From Pedobacter sp. UBA1654 (GTDB taxonomy: Bacteria; Bacteroidota; Bacteroidia; Sphingobacteriales; Sphingobacteriaceae), in assembly GCA_002320935.1 (NCBI GenBank), contig DCLG01000109.1, positions 15,191 to 25,627 on the forward strand: a stretch of DNA of 10,437 nucleotides. Direction: 5' to 3'. Position 1 is the stretch's first letter. Each line of letters starts with the position of its first letter. Positions 5,360 through 10,437 of this stretch are shown here, one piece after another. A program made the translations under genes and the position numbers. The notes below the pieces were generated by a model. It was not told where the DNA came from, did no database searches, and was given only the letters and a program-made list of their open reading frames with translations.

Positions 5360-7021
5360 ATGAGTGAAGAAAGATCATTGAATTTTATTGAGGAAATCAT
5401 TGAAAACGATTTACAAAGCGGAAAATACGAAACCCTGATCACCCGTTTCCCTCCGGAACCAAACGGGTATTTACATATAGGACATGCCAAAGCCATTTGT
5501 CTGAACTTTGGACTCACAAAAAAATATGGCGGTTACACCAACCTTCGTTTCGACGATACCAACCCGGTAACTGAAAAAACGGAGTATGTGGACAGTCAGC
5601 AAGCTGACATTAAATGGCTCGGCTTCGACTGGAAAAACGAATTATATACATCCGATTACTTCGATCAGCTTTTCAATTTCGCTGTACAACTTATTGAGGC
5701 TGGCTTAGCATACGTTGATCATAGCACCGCCGAAGAAATTGCACAAGCTAAAGGCACACCAACCGAGCCGGGCACAGATAGTCCCTATCGCTCACGTTCA
5801 GTTGAAGAAAACCTGGATCTTTTTAACCGCATGAAAAACGGCGAATTTCCTGATGGCGCCTGCACCTTACGTGCAAAGATTGACATGGCCAGTCCAAACA
5901 TGCTCATGCGCGATCCGATCATCTATCGCATAAAACATGCAGAACACCACCGCACGGGCAATAATTGGTGCATTTATCCGATGTACGACTTTGCCCACGG
6001 ACAGAGTGACAGCATCGAAAGCATTACGCATTCACTGTGTACGCTTGAATATGTATCGCATCGTGAATTGTACGACTGGTTCATCGAAAAACTAAACATC
6101 TTTCCTTCACATCAATATGAGTTTGCACGTTTAAACCTGACCTACACGGTTATGAGCAAGCGTAAACTGCTGCAATTGGTAAATGAAGGCGTAGTTAATG
6201 GCTGGGATGACCCAAGGATGCCAACCATCAGCGGTTTAAGACGTCGTGGTTACACTCCGGAGAGTATCCGTGAGTTCTGCGACCGCATCGGTATCGCCAA
6301 AAGAGAGAACCTTATTGAGCTGAGCTTATTGGAGTTCTGCGTTCGGGAACACCTGAATAAAACGGCTAACCGCGTGATGGCTGTGCTTGATCCCATCAAA
6401 ATGGTCATCACCAACTATCCTGAAGGGGACGGCGAAGTGCTTATTGGGGAGAATAACCCGGAAGCAGAAGATAAAGGCGGAACACGTGAAATCCCTTTCA
6501 GCAAGGAACTTTGGATCGAACGGGAAGACTTTATGGAAGAACCTGCAAAGAAATGGTTCAGACTGGCGCCTGGTGCAATGGTGCGCCTGAAGTTTGCCTA
6601 CATCGTTAAATGCGACAGCTTTGTGAAGGATGAAAACGGTACCGTTACTGAAATTCACTGCAGCTATATCCCGGAATCAAAAAGCGGGGAAGATACCAGC
6701 GGGATCAATGTTAAAGGCACCATCCACTGGGTGAGCGCGCAACATGCAAAAACTGCAGAAATCAGGATCTATGACCGCCTGTTTACGGTAGAATCTCCGG
6801 ATGGCGAAGAAGGCGACTTCAAAGATTACTTGAACCCTGACAGCATCAAAGTGATTAAAGAAGCCTATATCGAACCTTACCTTGCCAATGCAACCGCTGA
6901 CACCAGATATCAGTTCATCCGTAAAGGCTATTATACACTGGACATAGAATCAACACCAGATCAGCTTGTATTTAACCAGACCGTAGGTCTAAAAGACGCC
7001 TGGGCGAAAGCAAAAAAATAA
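5360..7021 (+). CDS. glnS: Glutaminyl-tRNA synthetase
   Basis: GlnRS joins glutamine to tRNA(Gln) in the cytoplasm. The 553-aa length equals that of the E. coli enzyme within one residue. It is a class I synthetase: the HIGH motif is in PPEPNGYLHIGHAK (31-44, HIGH at 39-42) and the KMSKS-type loop is VMSKRKL (264-270), the GlnRS-specific form. RFDDTNP (63-69) and IYPMYDFAH (205-213) are further catalytic-domain blocks. The C-terminal part (about 340-535) is the double beta-barrel anticodon-binding region, with VKGTIHWVSAQHA and YDRLFTVESP. The start at 5360 gives the usual short N-terminus before the catalytic domain and follows a -7-like box by 20 bp. It stands alone on its strand and is closed by a strong terminator. 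Its presence means Gln-tRNA can be made directly, not only through the amidotransferase route. Confidence 0.98.
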   Translation: MSEERSLNFIEEIIENDLQSGKYETLITRFPPEPNGYLHIGHAKAICLNFGLTKKYGGYTNLRFDDTNPVTEKTEYVDSQQADIKWLGFDWKNELYTSDYFDQLFNFAVQLIEAGLAYVDHSTAEEIAQAKGTPTEPGTDSPYRSRSVEENLDLFNRMKNGEFPDGACTLRAKIDMASPNMLMRDPIIYRIKHAEHHRTGNNWCIYPMYDFAHGQSDSIESITHSLCTLEYVSHRELYDWFIEKLNIFPSHQYEFARLNLTYTVMSKRKLLQLVNEGVVNGWDDPRMPTISGLRRRGYTPESIREFCDRIGIAKRENLIELSLLEFCVREHLNKTANRVMAVLDPIKMVITNYPEGDGEVLIGENNPEAEDKGGTREIPFSKELWIEREDFMEEPAKKWFRLAPGAMVRLKFAYIVKCDSFVKDENGTVTEIHCSYIPESKSGEDTSGINVKGTIHWVSAQHAKTAEIRIYDRLFTVESPDGEEGDFKDYLNPDSIKVIKEAYIEPYLANATADTRYQFIRKGYYTLDIESTPDQLVFNQTVGLKDAWAKAKK

Positions 7022-7039
7022 GCAACAGACATAATCGTC

Positions 7040-7077
7040 AAAAGGCCGCATCATACACGTTTATGATGCGGCCTTTT
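7040..7077 (+). terminator. Intrinsic terminator of glnS
   Basis: AAAAGGCCGCATCATA (7040-7055) pairs perfectly with TATGATGCGGCCTTTT (7062-7077) around a 6-base loop, a 16-bp stem with a GC-rich centre and a T-tract. It lies 18 bases after the glnS stop. The A-tract on the left arm gives it some capacity in the other direction, so it may also back up termination of the amidase gene on the minus strand. Confidence 0.92.
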
Positions 7078-7097
7078 GTTTTCCCAAGCTTTTGATC

Positions 7098-7131
7098 TGC
7101 CTGCTTTCAAATTGGGGGCAGGTTGCAGGCA
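7098..7131. repeat. Inverted repeat TGCCTGC / GCAGGCA
   Basis: TGCCTGC (7098-7104) and GCAGGCA (7125-7131) are perfect inverted copies with 20 bases between them, in the non-coding stretch after glnS. A second, partial copy (GCAGG, 7118-7122) lies in the loop. No T-run follows, so this is not an obvious terminator. Confidence 0.4.
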
Positions 7132-7144
7132 AATACAGCTATAG

Positions 7145-7218
7145 AACAGTGATGTTACAGTGATTGGACACCCATGCTTCAGCTAAAGCTGTTGCATCAC
7201 TGTTTGACTGCTGTCCAA
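7145..7218. repeat. Two interleaved inverted repeats in the glnS-amidase intergenic region
   Basis: AACAGTGATG (7145-7154) is the exact inverse of CATCACTGTT (7195-7204). A further direct copy of ACAGTGAT lies at 7157-7164. TTGGACA (7164-7170), inside that loop, is the exact inverse of TGTCCAA (7212-7218), outside it. A small stem CAGCT/AGCTG (7180-7191) sits between. The interleaving (A-B-A'-B') allows alternative stems or a pseudoknot. The whole stretch 7078-7265 holds no plausible gene on either strand. Whether it is RNA structure, a protein-binding region or chance is not decided. Confidence 0.5.
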
Positions 7219-7265
7219 AAGCAGCATATAAGATGCGGGATGGGATAGTACATTTGCAACCTTTA

Positions 7266-8090
7266 TTACATGTATTTTGGATACAGGTTATACAACACCA
7301 GGCGCACCGCCGGTGTAATGGAAGGCCCGGTTTCTGTAGGCAGAAAATGTCTTTTAAATGCAGTTACCGCAGCACCAACATTGCTGATATCATAACCAAT
7401 GATACGCATGGCGATGATGGGATCAAACTCCGGAGGTGGCATTTTCAGAACCTGATCATACCACAAACCGAATCCCCTATCGGCTAGCACTTTCCATGGA
7501 AAGTTGTTGGGATCAGGCTTGCGCTTTGGTGCGAGATCCGCATGACCAATGAAGTTGGCTGCAGGGATGTTATATTTCTTTTTCAAGGTAGCAAGAAGTC
7601 CCAGAAGGCTGTTCATTTGCGCTTCAGAATAAGCTTCTGAACCATTGTTATCGATCTCTATTCCGATGGATGAGGAATTTAAGTCTGTGTCATTCCCCCA
7701 TTTACCAAGTCCGGCATGCTGTGAACGCAGGTAATCGTTCACCATCTGCACCACCTTGCCGTCGCGGCTCACCACATAGTGTGCACTAACACCAGTTCTG
7801 GCCAGTGTGAATGTCTTAATGGTTTGATCGAGTGAATTTTGAGCGGTGTGGTGGAGCACCACAATATTTGGCTTTCGGCTGCCAAAGTTTACAGAGCCGA
7901 CGAAAGACTGAATTTCCGGCCGTAACGAATCTATAAATTGTGCCTGTGGAGGCATGGATTTAATGTTGTTCGCAAAAGTTTCTGCCTGTTGTTTATATAT
8001 CTTATTCGTTGCGGCGTATTTATTGCTTGAACAGGCAGTAAAACCAACTGCAGCAATGATCAGATAAAGGAATTTGTGTGTTTTGCTCAT
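7266..8090 (-). CDS. AmiD-like N-acetylmuramoyl-L-alanine amidase, lipoprotein
   Basis: This 274-aa envelope enzyme is predicted to cut the bond between N-acetylmuramic acid and L-alanine in peptidoglycan or its fragments. The N-terminus is a lipoprotein signal (hydrophobic 7-17, then GFTAC with Cys20 as the lipidation site). The Amidase_2 (AmpD-type) zinc domain covers about 72-205. The zinc ligands are His80 or His81 (VVLHHTAQ), His183 (IGHADLAP) and Asp193 (KPDP); Lys191 and Glu145 (SIGIEI) match the catalytic positions of AmpD/AmiD. The C-terminal part (about 225-274: MRIIGYDISN, AFKRHFLP) resembles the peptidoglycan-binding repeat at the end of E. coli AmiD. No acidic surface-export signal follows Cys20, so a periplasmic face is likely. 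The gene is divergent from the zinc peptidase lipoprotein (122 bp between starts). The family is secure; the AmiD subgroup is likely. Confidence 0.93.
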   Translation of the reverse strand: MSKTHKFLYLIIAAVGFTACSSNKYAATNKIYKQQAETFANNIKSMPPQAQFIDSLRPEIQSFVGSVNFGSRKPNIVVLHHTAQNSLDQTIKTFTLARTGVSAHYVVSRDGKVVQMVNDYLRSQHAGLGKWGNDTDLNSSSIGIEIDNNGSEAYSEAQMNSLLGLLATLKKKYNIPAANFIGHADLAPKRKPDPNNFPWKVLADRGFGLWYDQVLKMPPPEFDPIIAMRIIGYDISNVGAAVTAFKRHFLPTETGPSITPAVRLVLYNLYPKYM

Positions 8091-8212
8091 GTTTAAATGC
8101 TAAAATGTGAAATTAAGATTATTTAACCAATGCGGCCAGCTGGATTGTTATTCTTTATAGAAGCCTATTATTAGTAATTTTAACCCTTCCAATACGTTGA
8201 AATTTTTATTGA

Positions 8213-9892
8213 ATGAAATTGATTAATAAAACAACCTTGTTCTTAACGGGATGTGCACTGGCGGCCAGCCTGCATGCCTGCACGAATACCTCTACCAACA
8301 CAGAAAAAAAGACGAATACCGTGGTGCTGCCAGACAGTCTTCAGGAATATGTAAATGCAAGAATCAAAACATATGAAACCGTAAAGCTGACCACCAATCT
8401 AAATCAGATGAGCACGGCTGAACGTAAGATGTTGCCCTTGCTTATTCAAGCCGCGCAGATTATGGATGAGCTGTTCTGGCTCCAGACCTATCCACAAAAA
8501 GACAGCATCCTGAATGCCGTTAAAGACGACCGTGCAAAGGAGTTTATCCGGATCAACTATGGTCCCTGGGACAGGCTGAACAACAATAAACCTTTCATTG
8601 CGGGTATTGGTGCGAAACCTGCAGGTGCCACATTCTATCCGGCAGATATGACCAAGGAAGAACTTGAAAAGTCTGATCTGAAAGACAAGTTTGGTCAGTA
8701 TAGCGTGGTACGCCGTGACTCCACAGGCAAGCTGATGACCATTCCTTATCATGAACTTTTCGCCACGCAGCTGCAAGCCGCTTCAAGCCTGCTGAAACAG
8801 GCAGCCCTTATCGCAGAGGATGAAGGACTTAAAAATTACCTGAACCTGCGTGCAGACGCACTGACCTCAGACGATTATACTGCTAGTGATCTGGCCTGGA
8901 TGGACATGAAAAACAATGGGCTTGATATCATCATTGGGCCGATTGAGAGTTATGAAGACAATCTGTTTAATGCACGTGCCTCTTACGAAGCTTATGTGCT
9001 TGTAAAAGACAAAGAATGGAGTAAACGCCTGGAAAAATATGTAGCACTGCTTCCCGGACTTCAAAAAGGCCTGCCAGTACCTGCGAAATATAAGCAGGAG
9101 AAACCTGGAGTAGATTCGGAGCTTAATGCTTACGATGTGGTTTATTATGCGGGAGATTGTAATGCGGGATCAAAGACCATTGCCGTAAACCTCCCGAATG
9201 ATGCCGTGATCCAGCAGAAGAAAGGTACCAGAAGGTCGCAGTTGAAGAATGCCATGCAGGCTAAGTTCGACAAGATCCTGGTTCCGATCTCCAAAGAACT
9301 TATCGACAAAGAACAACAGCAATACATCAATTTCGATGCTTTTTTTGCCAATGTAATGTTCCACGAAGTTGCGCATGGCCTGGGTATTAAAAAGACAGTA
9401 ACTGGAAAAGGGCTTGTAAAAGATGCTTTAAAAGAACAATTCTCCTGGTTAGAAGAGGGTAAAGCTGATGTGCTTGGCCTTTATATGGTTACCAACCTGT
9501 TAAAAGCAGGCGAACTGCAAGGTGACAAAAAAGCTTATTACACCACTTATATGGCGGGCTTACTACGTTCAGTAAGGTTTGGTGCAGCAAGTGCACATGG
9601 GCAGGCAAATATGCAATGCTTTAACTTCTTTCAGCAACAAGGTGCCTTCATCAGATCTGAAAATGGCACATACAAGATTGATTATGAAAAATTTGAGCAG
9701 GCAATGAATTCCCTTAGCAAATTGATATTAACGCTACAGGGAAATGGAGACAGGGCAGCAGTAGCAAAGGCACAAACTGAAAACGCTGTAATCACGACAA
9801 CCCTTAAGCAGGACCTTGAAAGCTTAAATAAGAAAGGTATCCCAGTAGATATCGTGTTTCAACAAGGTGTAGACGTATTGGGAGGATTATAA
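8213..9892 (+). CDS. M49-like (dipeptidyl-peptidase III family) zinc peptidase, lipoprotein
   Basis: This 559-aa protein is predicted to be a secreted, lipid-anchored metallopeptidase. Residues 1-22 form a lipoprotein signal with lipobox SLHAC (Cys23). The zinc site is HEVAHGLG, with HExxH at 384-388 (His384, Glu385, His388), and EEGKADVLGLYM about 30 residues later (414-425), where Glu415 would be the third ligand. This pair of motifs matches the M49-like group that includes the C-terminal half of plant NUDIX hydrolase 3. Classical DPP III has HELLGH, with one more residue between the histidines. The N-terminal block with DRLNNNKPF (about 120-128) is also typical of this group. The gene is divergent from the amidase, suggesting peptide or murein-peptide turnover in the envelope, an inference. 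Its last codon TTA overlaps the stop of the convergent response regulator. The protease class is secure; the substrate is unknown. Confidence 0.85.
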   Translation: MKLINKTTLFLTGCALAASLHACTNTSTNTEKKTNTVVLPDSLQEYVNARIKTYETVKLTTNLNQMSTAERKMLPLLIQAAQIMDELFWLQTYPQKDSILNAVKDDRAKEFIRINYGPWDRLNNNKPFIAGIGAKPAGATFYPADMTKEELEKSDLKDKFGQYSVVRRDSTGKLMTIPYHELFATQLQAASSLLKQAALIAEDEGLKNYLNLRADALTSDDYTASDLAWMDMKNNGLDIIIGPIESYEDNLFNARASYEAYVLVKDKEWSKRLEKYVALLPGLQKGLPVPAKYKQEKPGVDSELNAYDVVYYAGDCNAGSKTIAVNLPNDAVIQQKKGTRRSQLKNAMQAKFDKILVPISKELIDKEQQQYINFDAFFANVMFHEVAHGLGIKKTVTGKGLVKDALKEQFSWLEEGKADVLGLYMVTNLLKAGELQGDKKAYYTTYMAGLLRSVRFGAASAHGQANMQCFNFFQQQGAFIRSENGTYKIDYEKFEQAMNSLSKLILTLQGNGDRAAVAKAQTENAVITTTLKQDLESLNKKGIPVDIVFQQGVDVLGGL

Positions 9893-9913
9893 GTATTTGC
9901 TTATAATCTTCTC
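9880..9913. repeat. Hairpin spanning the convergent stop codons
   Basis: GATTATAAG (9885-9893) pairs perfectly with CTTATAATC (9900-9908) around a 6-base loop. On the plus strand the stem extends outward to 9880/9913 using two G-U pairs, 14 bp in all. It covers the stops of both the peptidase (+) and the receiver gene (-). There is no U-tract, but with zero intergenic space it is the only visible candidate for ending either transcript. Confidence 0.5.
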
Positions 9914-10249
9914 CAATTCTTCAATGTCAAATGGTTTCGATAGGTAGTCATCTGCACCGGCTTGTTCAGCCAGCGATTTAACGTCGTTATTTGCAGAAAA
10001 ATAGATCACGGGAATATGTGAAAGCTCCTTGTGGGCTTTCAATTCCTTTGTTGCATCTATACCACCAACATCAGGTAACCAGTTATCCATAAATATAATG
10101 TCAGGCACATAGGAAGAAACCTGTTCAATGATATTATTCGATGTAGACGATGTTTTGATTTCGTAACCAGCGTCTTCAAGAATGATTGTGCATAGATCGA
10201 GTATGTCAATATTGTCGTCAAACACGAACACTTTTTTTGCCTTGCTCAT
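9887..10249 (-). CDS. Single-domain response regulator (CheY-like receiver)
   Basis: This 120-aa cytoplasmic protein is a receiver domain and nothing else. All active-site residues are present: the acidic pair Asp11-Asp12 (VFVFDDN), phospho-acceptor Asp55 (IIFMDNWLPD), Ser85 (YFSANND) in the Thr/Ser switch position and Lys105 (LSKPFD). With no output domain it must signal by binding a partner, either as a phosphorelay intermediate or a CheY/DivK-type adaptor. It starts 15 bp after the stop of a CheB-type methylesterase gene on the same strand, so they are likely co-transcribed and functionally linked. Its stop TAA (9889-9887) is the antisense of the last Leu codon of the convergent peptidase gene. 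A cognate kinase is expected beyond the right edge but is not visible. Confidence 0.95.
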   Translation of the reverse strand: MSKAKKVFVFDDNIDILDLCTIILEDAGYEIKTSSTSNNIIEQVSSYVPDIIFMDNWLPDVGGIDATKELKAHKELSHIPVIYFSANNDVKSLAEQAGADDYLSKPFDIEELEKIISKYL

Positions 10250-10264
10250 TTATTTCAATTTAAT

Positions 10265-10437
10265 CTAAGATAACAAATTTATAAATTCTGCGGTATCTTC
10301 AATGTTTAAAGACGCATCAATTACAACATTTTGTGCAGCTTGTGCAGGCATATATGGGACCTGTGCATCTGCAGGATTCTGGATAATGGCTCTTCCGCGA
10401 TAGGATTTCACTGCTTTCAATCCATTTACACCGTCAG
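10265..10437 (-). CDS. CheB-type protein-glutamate methylesterase, C-terminal fragment (continues beyond window)
   Basis: Only the last 56 codons are inside the window, ending at TAG 10267-10265. The start lies past the right edge. The translation opens with DGVNGLKAV, continues with AIIQNPADAQVPYMPAQA and ends IEDTAEFINLLS. This matches the end of the CheB methylesterase domain, where G-x-G-x-DG carries the catalytic Asp (Asp286 in Salmonella CheB) and (I/V)xQ(N/D)...MP follows. The Asp at the very edge is therefore probably the catalytic one; the Ser and His of the triad lie outside. Methylesterases of this kind reverse CheR methylation of chemoreceptors, but in Bacteroidota they also occur in CheB/CheR-linked sensor-kinase clusters not tied to motility. 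Whether it has its own receiver domain cannot be seen. It lies just upstream of the single-domain regulator. Confidence 0.85.
   Translation of the reverse strand, partial: DGVNGLKAVKSYRGRAIIQNPADAQVPYMPAQAAQNVVIDASLNIEDTAEFINLLS

Noticed and set aside
6326..6658. A minus-strand open frame of 110 codons inside glnS.
   Set aside because: It is fully antisense to the conserved anticodon-binding region of glnS and shows no recognisable motif.
7164..7487. A plus-strand open frame covering the non-coding stretch and the end of the amidase gene.
   Set aside because: Most of it is antisense to the amidase, and the Cys/His-rich translation resembles no protein family.

Overview
The window looks like chromosomal DNA from a Bacteroidota bacterium, most likely of the Pedobacter/Sphingobacteriaceae type. 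The reasons are moderate GC content, A/T-rich leaders without clear Shine-Dalgarno sites, a TAnnTTTG-like -7 element before glnS, a YtxH/holin-like membrane cassette, and lipoprotein hydrolases. The genus assignment is inference. I see no phage, insertion sequence, CRISPR array, tRNA or rRNA.

Layout. Positions 2-364 (+) hold the 3' end of aspS, which closes on a bidirectional terminator. From 3975 down to 405 (-) runs a tight five-gene cassette: a sigma-54-dependent response regulator, an AI-2E/PerM-family permease, a YtxH protein, a small holin-like membrane protein (DUF1469 type) and an unrecognised 149-aa protein. The regulator is interrupted: its natural reading frame starts at ATG 3975 but has an in-frame TAG at codon 19, inside the receiver domain. 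Positions 5280-4077 (-) hold a stand-alone B12-binding subunit of an acyl-CoA mutase, followed one base later by an enoyl-CoA hydratase. glnS (5360-7021, +) is divergent from that pair and ends in a strong hairpin terminator.

A 188-bp non-coding stretch (7078-7265) with interleaved inverted repeats follows. Next come two divergent envelope lipoproteins: an AmiD-like N-acetylmuramoyl-L-alanine amidase (8090-7266, -) and an M49-like zinc peptidase (8213-9892, +). The right end carries a single-domain response regulator (10249-9887, -) whose stop codon overlaps the peptidase's last codon. It lies 15 bp downstream of the 3' end of a CheB-type methylesterase gene that runs off the window.

How the genes work together: aspS and glnS are tRNA-charging housekeeping genes. 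The mutase subunit and hydratase suggest short-chain or branched acyl-CoA catabolism. The 3975-405 cassette looks like a regulated envelope-stress or membrane-remodelling unit led by its own activator. The CheB and receiver genes look like part of a two-component or chemosensory-like cluster. The most notable observation is the nonsense codon in the sigma-54 activator that heads the membrane cassette.
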